In this document: piece by piece, positions 41,628 through 51,867 of the stretch
Layout: every line of letters starts with the position of its first letter
How positions within the stretch are numbered: position 1 is the first letter of the stretch
Source: Alkalimarinus coralli
GTDB taxonomy: Bacteria > Pseudomonadota > Gammaproteobacteria > Pseudomonadales > Oleiphilaceae
Reading direction: 5' to 3'
Assembly: GCF_023650515.1 (NCBI RefSeq)
Contig: NZ_CP096016.1
Coordinates: 50,001 to 114,000 of the forward strand
Length of the DNA stretch: 64,000 bases
Notes under the pieces: model-generated
Databases searched by the model: none
Seen by the model: the letters and a program-made list of their open reading frames with translations, nothing else
What the model was told of the DNA's origin: nothing
Program-made: the position numbers and the translations under genes

Positions 41628-42164
41628 TAACTTTGATCTTTTCGGTTTTTCTCATCTCTTATTAAGGGCGTTAAGCCCTTTTGTCCTGGTTTTAAAAATT
41701 TTGTCGCGTGATTAAAATAGGGTTAGAATGTTCCGCTTATCAAATTTAGGTGGGAGTTCAGCCTGGCGCGCACGTATGATTTTAAGCAGTTGCGGTTACC
41801 AGTAATGTAGTTTCGGTTACCAGTAGTGTAGTTGCGGATGATCAAGTCTGCCTGAGCTGTTTCTATTTAACATAACTAATAAAATCAGCGGTATTGTAAC
41901 GCCATTTCAATGGTTTAAATACATAGTAAAAACACGTAGGATGATGGTTTCGAAGGACAATGTTTTAAAAGCGCAGTTTAAACAGGAAAAAGCTCCGCGC
42001 TAATTACTGCATGTTACTATTATAAGAATATTAATGTTTTCAGAATGTTAGTAGTTTTTTCAGCAGTAATAACAACTCAGTAGTTACTGTAGATGCAGTC
42101 ATTACTGAATAATAATCCAGTAGCCTCATATTAAATTTTCGTAGACATCAAACAGAAGAGCACT
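41628..42164 (+). other. 537-base region upstream of secA with repeats
   Basis: There is no gene I can support. E. coli has secM here, but I see no SecM-like signal peptide plus arrest motif. The segment carries a 21-base tandem repeat at 41786-41848 and eight heptamers of the CAGTA(A/G)(T/C) type on both strands between 41800 and 42124. A 20-codon open frame (41941-42003, MMVSKDN to EKAPR) exists but has no independent support. Confidence 0.6.
41786..41848 (+). repeat. 21-base tandem repeat, about 2.5 units
   Basis: Units begin at 41786, 41807 and 41828. Units 1 and 2 differ at 3 of 21 positions (GCAGTTGCGGTTACCAGTAA versus GTAGTTTCGGTTACCAGTAG, each followed by T). Unit 3 shares its first 10 bases with minor changes and then diverges. 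Confidence 0.85.
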
Positions 42165-44897
42165 ATGTTTTCATCTTTGGTAAAGAAGGTCTTTGGTAGC
42201 AAAAATAGCCGTGAATTAAAAAGAATGGGCAAAATCGTTCCACTGATTAATGCCATGGAAGAAGAGTTAGCCAAACTAGACGATGAGTCTCTTAAAGGGC
42301 AAACAGCAAAGCTTAAGGCGAGGATTGAAGGCGGAGAAACACTGGATCAGATACTGCCTGAAGCATTTGCCGTGGTTCGAGAGGCTGGCAAGCGTGCCAT
42401 GGGGATGAGGCACTTTGATGTTCAGATGATTGGTGGCATAACGTTGCATGAGGGGCGCATTGCCGAAATGAGAACCGGTGAGGGTAAAACCCTCGTGGCG
42501 ACACTGCCTGTTTATCTCAATGCGTTGTCAGGCAAAGGGGTTCACGTTGTAACGGTTAACGACTACCTTGCCAAGCGTGATGCCAATTGGATGAAACCTC
42601 TATATAACGCTTTGGGAATGGAGGTAGGTGTCATTTATGGCGGCCAGGATCCTGAAGAGAAACGTCAGGCCTACCAATGCGATATTACATACGGCACCAA
42701 TAACGAGTTTGGCTTTGATTATCTTCGAGATAATATGGCGTTTAGCGCGGCTGAAAAAGCTCAGCGAGGGCTGCACTATGCCATTGTCGATGAGGTTGAC
42801 TCTATCCTGATCGATGAAGCGAGAACACCTTTGGTTATATCTGGAGCGGCAGAAGATAGCTCCAAACTTTATACTCAAATGAACCAGATCGCACCCATGC
42901 TAAAAAGAGCAGAGGTGAACGAGGAAGGTGAAGCGACAGATGAAGGCCACTATATCGTTGATGAAAAAAGTCGCTCTGTCGATCTAACGGAAGAAGGCCA
43001 TACCTATATAGAAAAACTATTGGTCAGTCAGGGGCTGCTTGAGGAAGGTGATAGTCTCTACTCAGCCAGTAACCTCGGCCTGCTGCATCATGTATCTGCG
43101 GCGCTAAGGGCTAACGTCTTATTTACTAAAGATGTTGATTATATTGTTCAGAATGGGCAGATAGTCATTGTCGATGAGCATACTGGCCGGACAATGCCTG
43201 GGCGACGATGGGGTGAGGGAATGCACCAGGCGATTGAAGCCAAAGAGGGCGTTGCTATTCAAGCAGAAAGTCAGACACTGGCTTCTACCACTTTCCAGAA
43301 CTACTTCAGGTTGTATGAAAAACTGGCTGGCATGACAGGTACGGCAGATACCGAGGCATTCGAATTCCAGCAAATATACGGGTTAGATGTCGTTGTTATT
43401 CCAACGAACAAGCCGATACAGAGAATAGATCATAATGACTTGGTTTATTTAACCGAAGAAGAGAAGTTTCAGGCCATTATTGATGAAATAAAAGATGTTA
43501 CCGCTGAAGAGCGCCCTGTCCTTGTTGGTACCGCATCAATTGAGACATCTGAGATCCTGTCTGCAACGCTGAAAAAAGCGGGCATTAAACATAATGTACT
43601 GAATGCCAAACAGCATGCTCAAGAAGCACAGATCATTGCTCAGGCTGGTCGAGCAGGCGCGGTAACCATTGCAACAAACATGGCTGGGCGAGGGACAGAT
43701 ATTGTATTGGGGGGCAACTGGGAAGCTGAAGTTGCGGCCATGAATAACCCGACCCAGGAGCAGATTGATAAGATCAAGCAGGAGTGGTCGATTCGTCATG
43801 ACGCAATTATAAAAGCAGGTGGCTTGCACATACTGGGTACTGAACGGCATGAGTCGAGACGTATTGATAACCAGTTAAGAGGGCGTTCAGGCAGACAAGG
43901 TGATCCGGGAAGCACGCGCTTCTTCCTTTCACTTGAAGACAGCCTAATGAGAATCTTCGCATCAGACCGTGTTAAGAATATCATGCAGGCATTAGGCATG
44001 CAGAAGGGTGAAGCAATTGAGCACCGCATGGTGAGCAATGCGATTGAAAAAGCCCAGCGAAAGGTCGAAGGCCGCAACTTCGATATTCGAAAGTCTCTTC
44101 TGGAATATGATGACGTAGCAAATGACCAGCGCCGAGTTGTTTATGAACAGCGTAATGAGGTGATGAGTAACGATGATATCTCCGAGATGATAAATGCTAT
44201 CCGGGAAGACGTTATTGATGACGTAGTCAGTGGCTTTATTCCTCCCCAGAGCTTGGAGGAACAGTGGGATATTGCAGGGTTGGAGAAGCACCTTGAGTCT
44301 GAAATGGCTATCTCTCTGCCTGTTCAGAAATGGCTTGACGAGGATGACAATCTTCACGAAGAAACGTTGCGTAACAAGATTCGAGATGCAGTCATTGCGG
44401 CTTATAAAGACAAAGAAGCGTCGGCTGGTGCAGACGTCATGCGTAACTTTGAGAAGCAAATTTTCTTGCAAATACTCGATACTTTATGGAAAGAGCACTT
44501 GGCGTCCATGGATAATCTGCGTAGAGGGATTCACCTACGAGGCTATGCGGGTAAGAATCCAAAGCAAGAATATAAGCGTGAGTCGTTTGAATTGTTTAAT
44601 AACCTGCTAAGCGCACTGAAGCACGATGTTGTTAGAGTGTTATGTCATGTTCAGGTTCAGAGCAAGGATGAAATAGAGAAAATTGAACAAAAGCGCAGAG
44701 AAGCGCTAGCTCACCAGATGGAAGCTGCAAAAACTCAGCATGAGGAAGGCTCAGCCATGCCTGCTGAAGAGAAGACAGGCGAAGAGCAACCTCATGCTGA
44801 ACCTTTTGTCAGAGATGGACGCAAAGTTGGACGTAACGAAGCGTGCCCATGTGGTTCTGGTAAGAAGTATAAGCAGTGTCACGGTAAGATCGCTTAA
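42165..44897 (+). CDS. secA: Preprotein translocase ATPase SecA
   Basis: A 910-residue motor that drives proteins through SecYEG. Walker A is MRTGEGKT near residue 105, the DEAD-like box is [15 protein letters not shown], and motif VI is [10 protein letters not shown]. The C-terminal zinc-binding tail [14 protein letters not shown] (Cys-x-Cys-x8-Cys-His) for SecB binding is intact. Length matches E. coli SecA (901). Translational control by a SecM-like peptide is not evident. Confidence 0.97.
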   Translation: MFSSLVKKVFGSKNSRELKRMGKIVPLINAMEEELAKLDDESLKGQTAKLKARIEGGETLDQILPEAFAVVREAGKRAMGMRHFDVQMIGGITLHEGRIAEMRTGEGKTLVATLPVYLNALSGKGVHVVTVNDYLAKRDANWMKPLYNALGMEVGVIYGGQDPEEKRQAYQCDITYGTNNEFGFDYLRDNMAFSAAEKAQRGLHYAIVDEVDSILIDEARTPLVISGAAEDSSKLYTQMNQIAPMLKRAEVNEEGEATDEGHYIVDEKSRSVDLTEEGHTYIEKLLVSQGLLEEGDSLYSASNLGLLHHVSAALRANVLFTKDVDYIVQNGQIVIVDEHTGRTMPGRRWGEGMHQAIEAKEGVAIQAESQTLASTTFQNYFRLYEKLAGMTGTADTEAFEFQQIYGLDVVVIPTNKPIQRIDHNDLVYLTEEEKFQAIIDEIKDVTAEERPVLVGTASIETSEILSATLKKAGIKHNVLNAKQHAQEAQIIAQAGRAGAVTIATNMAGRGTDIVLGGNWEAEVAAMNNPTQEQIDKIKQEWSIRHDAIIKAGGLHILGTERHESRRIDNQLRGRSGRQGDPGSTRFFLSLEDSLMRIFASDRVKNIMQALGMQKGEAIEHRMVSNAIEKAQRKVEGRNFDIRKSLLEYDDVANDQRRVVYEQRNEVMSNDDISEMINAIREDVIDDVVSGFIPPQSLEEQWDIAGLEKHLESEMAISLPVQKWLDEDDNLHEETLRNKIRDAVIAAYKDKEASAGADVMRNFEKQIFLQILDTLWKEHLASMDNLRRGIHLRGYAGKNPKQEYKRESFELFNNLLSALKHDVVRVLCHVQVQSKDEIEKIEQKRREALAHQMEAAKTQHEEGSAMPAEEKTGEEQPHAEPFVRDGRKVGRNEACPCGSGKKYKQCHGKIA

Positions 44898-44976
44898 TGC
44901 AATAAGCGGCCTTTGCTCTATGTGGGCAAGGGCCTCAATCACTAATTTGATTGATTTTTGTTATCTAATAGACGGT

Positions 44977-45010
44977 AAAGGGGTGAGCTGACAGGCTCAT
45001 CCCTTTATTT
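44977..45010 (+). terminator. Terminator after secA
   Basis: AAGGGGTGAGC pairs with GCTCATCCCTT around a six-base loop (11 pairs, one G-U), followed by TATTT. It separates secA from argJ. Confidence 0.75.
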
Positions 45011-45089
45011 GGTTTTAAGGCGCAAAAATCAAGTTTACCCTAGCAGACTGTTGGGATTAGATAACTTTTGGGATAAAGAGAGAGTCGTT

Positions 45090-46307
45090 ATGGCCGTTGG
45101 GAAAGGTGGGTTGCCTGAATTTAATGCTATTAGTGGTGTTCGTCTAGGTGTGGCCAAATCAGGTATAAAGTACCCCGACCGGAAAGATTTAGTGGTCTTT
45201 GAGTTAGCTGAAGGGGCCACGACGGCTGGCGTTTTTACCAAAAATGCATTTTGTGCTGCCCCCGTTGTTTTATCAAAGGAACACTTGAAAGCCACTCCTC
45301 CCCGTTACCTGCTGATTAATACCGGCAATGCAAATGCAGGAACAGGCGCTCAGGGAATGGAAGACGCTACCCACTGTTGTCAGGCGCTTGCTACATTAAC
45401 GGGGGTTCCCCAAACTGCAGTGTTGCCATTTTCAACTGGCGTGATTGGGGAGAAGCTGCCGGTTGAGTCTATTGTGGAAGGTTTACCATGCGCCCTGAGT
45501 GCGTTAAACGAAACCGACTGGGCTGGAGCTGCTGAAGGGATAATGACGACAGATACGCGGCCTAAAGGCGCAACCAGGTGTATAGATATTGCCGGGAAAG
45601 ATATCTTTATCTCAGGTATCAGTAAAGGCGCTGGAATGATTATGCCCAACATGGCAACCATGCTGGGGTTCGTGGCAACGGATGCCAATATTGAACAAGC
45701 GCTACTACAGGACTTATTAATCGAGTGTACGGACTCGTCATTCAATCGAATTACGATAGATGGTGATACCTCTACCAATGACTCATGTATACTGGTTGCA
45801 ACGGGCAGAAGTGATGCCCCCGAATTGAAAAAAGGGACAGAGGAACTGGAACTGTTTAAAGCTGAGCTTAAAGCTCTGTTTGTTGAACTCGCTCAAGCCA
45901 TTGTCAGAGATGGCGAGGGGGCAACAAAGTTTGTTTCTGTGATCGTTGATGGGGCTAACAGCCAACAAGAGGCGCTGGGTGTCGCTTATACGGTTGCGCA
46001 TTCGCCACTTGTGAAAACAGCGTTGTTTGCAAGTGACCCTAACTGGGGCCGTATTTTGGCTGCGGTTGGAAGAGCTGGGGTTGATGACCTGAATTTAGAC
46101 GCGATTACCATACATCTTGATGAAGTGTGCATTGTTAGTGAGGGGGGGAGAGACGCTGAGTATACAGAGGAAAGAGGGCAGGAGGTGATGAATCGCGAAG
46201 AGATTTCCATCCTGATAAACCTGGGGCGTGGTCAAGTCTCTGAGACGATATGGACAACCGACCTGTCTCATGAGTATGTCACTATTAATGCGGAATACCG
46301 CACCTGA
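45090..46307 (+). CDS. argJ: Bifunctional glutamate N-acetyltransferase / ornithine acetyltransferase
   Basis: A 405-residue arginine-pathway enzyme that moves acetyl groups from N-acetylornithine to glutamate. It is an Ntn-type enzyme that cleaves itself before Thr190 in MATMLGF; that motif is intact. DGEGATKF and DPNWGRILAA are family signatures. The ATG of MAVGKGG is used, with AAAGAGAGAG upstream; the frame is open 81 bases further but without support. The Nudix gene follows after 17 bases. Confidence 0.95.
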   Translation: MAVGKGGLPEFNAISGVRLGVAKSGIKYPDRKDLVVFELAEGATTAGVFTKNAFCAAPVVLSKEHLKATPPRYLLINTGNANAGTGAQGMEDATHCCQALATLTGVPQTAVLPFSTGVIGEKLPVESIVEGLPCALSALNETDWAGAAEGIMTTDTRPKGATRCIDIAGKDIFISGISKGAGMIMPNMATMLGFVATDANIEQALLQDLLIECTDSSFNRITIDGDTSTNDSCILVATGRSDAPELKKGTEELELFKAELKALFVELAQAIVRDGEGATKFVSVIVDGANSQQEALGVAYTVAHSPLVKTALFASDPNWGRILAAVGRAGVDDLNLDAITIHLDEVCIVSEGGRDAEYTEERGQEVMNREEISILINLGRGQVSETIWTTDLSHEYVTINAEYRT

Positions 46308-46324
46308 TAAGGGCTTGTGTTGTG

Positions 46325-47275
46325 ATGCCATTAGTTCATGTAGCCGTTGCTGTGATTCGTCGCGATGATCAGGTGCTGATCGCGCGCCGTGCAGATCATG
46401 CTCATCAGGGAGGTTTGTGGGAGTTTCCAGGGGGGAAAGTAGAACCCGATGAGACTGTCCAGCAAGCCTTGAAGCGCGAGTTAAAAGAAGAGCTGGATAT
46501 TGATCTCGACATTAAAGGGAATACTCAACCGTTAATTCGAATCCGGCATGACTACGGTGACAAGGCTGTTTTACTTGATGTCTGGGGTGTCACTCAATTT
46601 ACCGGCAAGGCAAAAGGGGCGGAAGGCCAACCCATTAAATGGGTGGAAAAAACTGAACTAGCTGACTATGACTTCCCTGAAGCCAATAGGCCTATTCTTG
46701 CAGCCACTCTCTTACCGCAGAAATACCTGATCACGGGCCGTTCCGACAATGTAGAAGACTGCCTTTATCGATTGGAGAGAGCCATTCTGGTTAATGGCAT
46801 AAAACTGGTACAGTTTCGTAATCATGACTTATACCGGCGTGACTATGATGCCTATGTTGATTTCGCCAAACAAATTAAGAGACTCTGCGACAAAAATGGA
46901 GTGTGCTTAGTGCTAAACGCACAGCCGGAAGTATTAAAAGATATTGATGTTGGTGGCGTGCACCTTAGTTATGCCGAGTCTCGCCGGCATGCTGTTAGGC
47001 CTGTGCCGGCGAATAAGCGGTTCGGCGTTTCGTGCCATAATGCCGAAGAGATCGCAAGTATAAGGCACTTAGAGCCAGACTACGTTTTTCTTTCGCCGGT
47101 AAAACCCACTAATTCGCACCCTGGCGCAGAGTCGCTAGGGTGGAATCTATTTCAGGACATTGTTGATTATGCCCCGTTTCCGGTTTACGCACTTGGGGGA
47201 TTGGGGGAGGCAGATATTAATGATGCAATTTGCCATGGTGCGCAGGGCGTCGCGGCTATAAGTAGCTGGTGGTAG
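46325..47275 (+). CDS. Nudix hydrolase (MutT-like) fused to a thiamine-phosphate-synthase-like domain
   Basis: A 316-residue two-domain protein. Residues 1-130 are a MutT-type Nudix domain (WEFPGGKVEPDE, then the RELKEELDI box at 51-59, in which the usual Gly before the last hydrophobic residue is Asp). Residues about 135-316 resemble a ThiE/TenI TIM barrel (LYRLERAILVNGIKLVQFRNH, then YVFLSPVKPTNSHPGAESLGW and YALGGL). The same fusion is known near secA-argJ in Pseudomonas. The first half should hydrolyse oxidised nucleotides such as 8-oxo-dGTP. The role of the second half is unsettled. A GTG three bases upstream is an alternative start. Confidence 0.87.
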   Translation: MPLVHVAVAVIRRDDQVLIARRADHAHQGGLWEFPGGKVEPDETVQQALKRELKEELDIDLDIKGNTQPLIRIRHDYGDKAVLLDVWGVTQFTGKAKGAEGQPIKWVEKTELADYDFPEANRPILAATLLPQKYLITGRSDNVEDCLYRLERAILVNGIKLVQFRNHDLYRRDYDAYVDFAKQIKRLCDKNGVCLVLNAQPEVLKDIDVGGVHLSYAESRRHAVRPVPANKRFGVSCHNAEEIASIRHLEPDYVFLSPVKPTNSHPGAESLGWNLFQDIVDYAPFPVYALGGLGEADINDAICHGAQGVAAISSWW

Positions 47276-47349
47276 GCTTATTGTTTTCAGAACTATATTG
47301 AACGCTTAGCAAGCGAGTGCGGTCTAATCAAACGACTATAGAGGTTATG

Positions 47350-47826
47350 ATGTCGAAACTTACACATCTGGATGATACTGGTGCAGCCTATATGGTGGAT
47401 GTATCTGAGAAAACGATCACCACCAGAGTTGCAAGGGCGGAAGCGTATATCGTCATGAAGGCGGAAACGCTCAAGATGATTACTGAGGGGCGACATAAGA
47501 AAGGTGATGTATTTGCGACTGCGCGTATTGCAGGCGTGATGGCTGCAAAGAAGTGCCCTGAGTTAATTCCTCTTTGTCATAGCTTGTTATTGACCTCGGT
47601 AAAGGTCAGCCTGAGTGCAGAGCCTGATAATTCACGAGTAAGAATTGAAACAATGTGCAAACTTGATGCGAAGACAGGGGTTGAAATGGAGGCCCTAACC
47701 GCCGCCAGTGTCGCGGCACTAACACTTTATGACATGTGTAAAGCCGTCGATAAGGGCATGGTCATTGAAGGGGTTAGACTTCTTGAGAAAGAGGGCGGGC
47801 GCTCAGGGCATTGGAAAGCGGAATGA
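47350..47826 (+). CDS. moaC: Cyclic pyranopterin monophosphate synthase
   Basis: A 158-residue enzyme that completes the first step of molybdenum cofactor synthesis after MoaA. The key segments are [32 protein letters not shown] (active-site His), [27 protein letters not shown], and [10 protein letters not shown]. An ATG lies at 47347 and another at 47350; GAGG is just upstream. moaA follows after 12 bases. Confidence 0.95.
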   Translation: MSKLTHLDDTGAAYMVDVSEKTITTRVARAEAYIVMKAETLKMITEGRHKKGDVFATARIAGVMAAKKCPELIPLCHSLLLTSVKVSLSAEPDNSRVRIETMCKLDAKTGVEMEALTAASVAALTLYDMCKAVDKGMVIEGVRLLEKEGGRSGHWKAE

Positions 47827-47838
47827 TGAGTTGCAGTT

Positions 47839-48864
47839 ATGAGCAATAATGAAGCAGGTAGTACCGTTTTACCCGAAGCTAAATTGGTCGACAAATTTGG
47901 CAGACAGGTCACTTATGTTCGAATATCTGTAACAGACCGCTGTGACTTTCGCTGCGTGTACTGTATGGATGAAGAGATGAGCTTTCTGCCTAGAGCAGAT
48001 ATCCTAACGCTAGAAGAGATTGGGGTTATCGCTAAGGTGTTCAGTGAGTTGGGCGTTCGTAAAATCCGACTCACAGGAGGAGAGCCACTAATTCGTAATA
48101 ATGTCATGTCTGTTATTGAAGAAATTGGCGCTCTGCCCCAGCTGGATGAATTGGTATTAACCACCAATGGATCTCAGTTAACCAAGCTATCAAATGGCTT
48201 GGTATCAGCAGGCGTTAAGCGTATTAATATCAGCCTTGATAGCCTTAAAGCTGAACGGTTTCGCCAGCTGACTCGCACCGGCTGCCTTGATACTGTTTTA
48301 AACGGTATAGATGCCGCTATTGCGGCAGGTTTTACAAGAATAAAGTTAAATGCGGTAATATTAAAAGGCCGGAATGATGATGAAATTCTTGATCTGGTTA
48401 AGTTTGCGAGAGATAAGCAAATAGATATCAGTTTTATTGAAGAGATGCCATTGGGTGAAATCTCATCGCATGACAGAGGTGAATCGTACTGCTCAAGTGA
48501 TGAGATATTAGATATCATCTCAACTGTTTATTCTCTTACGCCTGTTGATGACTCCACAGGCGGGCCATCAAAATACTACGCAATGTCCGATTCAAATAGT
48601 CGCATTGGTTTTATTTCTCCCCACAGCCACAACTTTTGCGGTGACTGTAATCGGGTAAGAGTGACTGTCGAAGGTCGGTTGCTTTTGTGTTTAGGAAACG
48701 AGCACTCAGTTGATTTAAAGGACGTGCTACGGTCGCATCCAGGAGATACCGGCCGATTAAAGCAGGTGATTATTAGTGCGATGGATCTCAAGCCTGAGAG
48801 GCATTACTTCAACAATGATGATGACCCTCAAATATTGAGGTTTATGAACATGACTGGGGGCTAA
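47839..48864 (+). CDS. moaA: GTP 3',8-cyclase, molybdenum cofactor synthesis
   Basis: A radical-SAM enzyme of 341 residues. The N-terminal 4Fe-4S cluster is held by Cys35, Cys39 and Cys42 (CDFRCVYC). The second cluster is held by the C-terminal FCGDCNRVR and LLLCLG cysteines, and the protein ends in the required Gly-Gly. It works with MoaC, encoded just upstream. Molybdoenzymes themselves are not in the window. Confidence 0.95.
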   Translation: MSNNEAGSTVLPEAKLVDKFGRQVTYVRISVTDRCDFRCVYCMDEEMSFLPRADILTLEEIGVIAKVFSELGVRKIRLTGGEPLIRNNVMSVIEEIGALPQLDELVLTTNGSQLTKLSNGLVSAGVKRINISLDSLKAERFRQLTRTGCLDTVLNGIDAAIAAGFTRIKLNAVILKGRNDDEILDLVKFARDKQIDISFIEEMPLGEISSHDRGESYCSSDEILDIISTVYSLTPVDDSTGGPSKYYAMSDSNSRIGFISPHSHNFCGDCNRVRVTVEGRLLLCLGNEHSVDLKDVLRSHPGDTGRLKQVIISAMDLKPERHYFNNDDDPQILRFMNMTGG

Positions 48865-49094
48865 AAAGACCCGCAGGGGCTGCTTATGAGCCGCGATAAA
48901 AATGTACTGATGTGGTTCAAATAGCAACAATGGTTAGTACTGTAAATTTGGTGTATGTGATGTCTCTCACACAAGTATATTGAGTATGGTACAATGCCGC
49001 CCTAATTTGATTCTCAAGTGTATCCAATGTCATCGTTTACCGCATTTATGAGATATTGATGCCTCTCAGAGAAATATAGTGCCGAGGAAATATA

Positions 49095-49709
49095 GTGTCT
49101 GTTCGCTTTATTGAAACTTGTCTTTTGCCCACTCCATTTGCTGTCTTTGAAATGCACGGCTTTGAAGAAACGGAAACAGGTCAAGAGCATGTGATTTTGT
49201 CATTAGGAGATATCTCTAATGGTGAGCCCGTATTAGCCAGAACGCATTCAGAGTGCCTTACTGGTGATGCATTATTTAGTATGCGTTGTGACTGTGGATA
49301 TCAACTTGAAGAGGCGCTGAAAAGCATTGCCAATGAAGGGCGCGGAATTCTGCTATATCTTCGACAGGAAGGTCGTGGGATCGGGCTACTCAATAAAATT
49401 AGAGCTTACCACCTGCAAGATGGAGGGGCTGATACGGTTGAGGCGAATGAGCGGTTGGGCTTTGCTGCGGATCTTCGAGACTATAGCATGTGTCAGGGAA
49501 TGCTTGAGCATTTGGGGGTTTCGAAGTTAAAGCTGATGACGAACAATCCAAGAAAAGTGAAGGCGCTCAGTGAGTTTGGTGTTGAGGTCGTGAGTCGGGT
49601 GCCGCTTCGGGTGGGCAAAAACCCTCACAATGAAGGTTATCTGGCTACCAAGGCGGACAAATTGGGCCACTGGCTGCAAACTCATCAGGATGATCAGCCA
49701 CCGGAGTAA
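49095..49709 (+). CDS. ribA: GTP cyclohydrolase II
   Basis: First enzyme of riboflavin synthesis, 204 residues. The zinc ligands are Cys54, Cys65 and Cys67 ([18 protein letters not shown]). The catalytic segment is [18 protein letters not shown], and LMTNNPRKV is typical. It starts at a GTG with GAGGAAA upstream; that RBS-start segment is a short duplication of the preceding sequence. It stands alone, and I found no FMN riboswitch in the 230 bases before it. Confidence 0.94.
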   Translation: MSVRFIETCLLPTPFAVFEMHGFEETETGQEHVILSLGDISNGEPVLARTHSECLTGDALFSMRCDCGYQLEEALKSIANEGRGILLYLRQEGRGIGLLNKIRAYHLQDGGADTVEANERLGFAADLRDYSMCQGMLEHLGVSKLKLMTNNPRKVKALSEFGVEVVSRVPLRVGKNPHNEGYLATKADKLGHWLQTHQDDQPPE

Positions 49710-49727
49710 TGCTACTCCGGTTATTTT
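49701..49727. terminator. Terminator after ribA
   Basis: CCGGAGTA-ATGC-TACTCCGG, a perfect 8-base stem, is followed by TTATTTTTTA. The stem begins within the last codons of ribA. It lies between the convergent ribA and dxs genes. Confidence 0.85.
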
Positions 49728-49740
49728 TTACCTGCTTATT

Positions 49741-51699
49741 TTATTGATTGATAGCGTGTTGAGAGCTGCTGTCTATTGCTGGTGCTGAGTCTTTTAGCTG
49801 AACTTGGCTCCACTTTGTTTGGATCGCTTCTAATATTCCTTGTCTATCCAGCCCACACTCTTTTAATAGCTCTGCTGGCTTCCCATGTTCGACAAAGTAA
49901 TCAGGTAAGCCAAGATTGATAGTTGGTATATCTATGGCTGCCTGGTTTAAGAATTCGTTAACCCCGCTGCCTGCGCCGCCAGCAATCGTATTTTCTTCAA
50001 TGGTTACCAATAAAGAGTGAGACGTAGCAAGGCGGCTAATCAGAGCTGTATCCAACGGTTTTACAAAGCGCATATCAATCACAGTTGCGTTGAGCTCTTC
50101 CGCTGCATGTAATGTCTCATGCAGTAGAGTTCCAAATGCTAAAATAGCGATATTGTGCCCTTCACGGACAACGCGCCCTTTGCCGATGGGAAGCTGTTCA
50201 AGCGTCTCTTCTATCTTTGCTCCAATACCGGTTCCCCTTGGGTAGCGCACGGCTGCAGGCCCTTGGTGGTGGTAGCCAGTATTGAGCATTTGCCTTAGTT
50301 CATTTTCGTCAGAAGGTGCCATAATCAGCATTTCAGGGATGCAGCGCAGGTAAGATAAGTCAAAGCTGCCTGCGTGGGTTGGCCCATCCTCACCGACCAG
50401 GCCTGCTCGATCAATAGCAAACAACACATCCAGATTCTGAACTGATACATCATGGATCAGTTGATCATAGGCTCGTTGCAGAAATGTTGAATAAATTGCG
50501 ACGACCGGCTTCGCACCGTCACAGGCCAAACCCGCTGCCAAGGTGACTGCGTGCTGCTCCGCTATGGCGACGTCAAAATAACGATCAGGAAAGCGGTCAG
50601 CAAATGCGATAAGGTCGGAGCCCTCTTTCATTGCCGGAGTAATACCGACAATACGTGGGTCTGCTTCTGCGATATCACATAGCCATTGGCCGAACACATT
50701 AGAGAATTTGGGTTTTTGAGGTTTTTCTTCTGACGCTATAGCGGCTTTCGGTGCTGGCGCTATTTTGTTGATAGCGTGGTAGCCGATTGGGTCTCTTTCT
50801 GCTGGAGCAAACCCTTTGCCTTTTTTAGTGACAATATGAAGGAATTGCGGTCCGCTTAACTCTTTCATGTTCTCAAGCGTGGCAACCAGGGTTGGCAAAT
50901 CGTGGCCGTCGATAGGGCCGATGTAATTGAAACCAAGTTCCTCAAACAGCGTGCCGGGAGCCACCATCCCTTTGAAGTGTTCTTCGGTTTTTCGTGCAAG
51001 CTCCATAAGATTTGGGTTTTGGCTTAAAAAGCTTTTACCACTGTCTCTCATATGGTTGTAGGTTTTGCCTGAGAGAATTTTTGCTAAGTGGTTATTTAAG
51101 CCGCCGACACTATTGGATATCGCCATATCATTGTCGTTTAGAATAACCAACATGTCTGGCTTAACATCACCTGCATGACTCAGTGCCTCAAATGCCATGC
51201 CTGCGGTTAAAGCCCCATCACCGATGACGGCAATTGATTGACGTTTAATATTTTGCAGTTTTGCTGCGAGTGCCATGCCTAGTGCTGCACTGATAGATGT
51301 GCTTGAGTGCCCCACGCCAAATGTATCAAACTCGCTTTCCGAGCGACGAGGGAATGCAGCCAGGCCGTCTTTATGTCTGATTCTGGTCATCTGATCGCGA
51401 CGGCCAGTAAGAATTTTGTGTGGATAGGCCTGATGACCAACATCCCACACCAGCCGGTCTTCAGGCGTGTTGAAGACGAAGTGCAGAGCAATAGTCAGCT
51501 CTACAACACCTAAACCTGCACCAAAGTGCCCGCCGGACTGCCCAACGCTATATAACAAGAATGCACGTAGCTCGTGTGCAAGCTGCGGGAGTTGGTCTTC
51601 GCTCAGCAAACGCAATTGGGCCGGAGTGTCCAGCTTATCCAGTAGAGGCGTGTTTGGTCTGTGAGTTGGTATTTCTTGAAAAATGTGAGAATGAAGCAT
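49741..51699 (-). CDS. dxs: 1-deoxy-D-xylulose-5-phosphate synthase
   Basis: A thiamine-diphosphate enzyme of 652 residues, first step of the MEP isoprenoid pathway. Recognisable segments are [39 protein letters not shown], the ThDP motif [18 protein letters not shown] with NDNDMAIS, and the transketolase-type [15 protein letters not shown]. It is the last gene of xseB-ispA-dxs on the minus strand, with a 168-base gap after ispA that may hold its own promoter. Confidence 0.96.
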   Translation of the reverse strand: MLHSHIFQEIPTHRPNTPLLDKLDTPAQLRLLSEDQLPQLAHELRAFLLYSVGQSGGHFGAGLGVVELTIALHFVFNTPEDRLVWDVGHQAYPHKILTGRRDQMTRIRHKDGLAAFPRRSESEFDTFGVGHSSTSISAALGMALAAKLQNIKRQSIAVIGDGALTAGMAFEALSHAGDVKPDMLVILNDNDMAISNSVGGLNNHLAKILSGKTYNHMRDSGKSFLSQNPNLMELARKTEEHFKGMVAPGTLFEELGFNYIGPIDGHDLPTLVATLENMKELSGPQFLHIVTKKGKGFAPAERDPIGYHAINKIAPAPKAAIASEEKPQKPKFSNVFGQWLCDIAEADPRIVGITPAMKEGSDLIAFADRFPDRYFDVAIAEQHAVTLAAGLACDGAKPVVAIYSTFLQRAYDQLIHDVSVQNLDVLFAIDRAGLVGEDGPTHAGSFDLSYLRCIPEMLIMAPSDENELRQMLNTGYHHQGPAAVRYPRGTGIGAKIEETLEQLPIGKGRVVREGHNIAILAFGTLLHETLHAAEELNATVIDMRFVKPLDTALISRLATSHSLLVTIEENTIAGGAGSGVNEFLNQAAIDIPTINLGLPDYFVEHGKPAELLKECGLDRQGILEAIQTKWSQVQLKDSAPAIDSSSQHAINQ

Positions 51700-51867
51700 C
51701 CGGCGATGTTAATCCGTTGAGACAACAAAGAGGCATTATAACTCGGATATTCAGCAAATTGACACAGAGGCATGTACTTTTTTAGCACTGAAGTTCTGCT
51801 GAATTTTGCTCATTTGCTGATGTTAGTGTCACTGTTTAAAAGGCGGCTTGGTTTCAATATTCAGTTA

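Noticed and set aside
41628-42164. A secM gene upstream of secA
   Set aside because: No frame with a signal peptide followed by a FxxxxWIxxxxGIRAGP-type arrest motif was found.
48865-49094. FMN riboswitch before ribA
   Set aside because: The conserved RFN-element segments (such as AGGGGCGGGGTGAAA-like and CCGAC-type blocks) are not present in these 230 bases.
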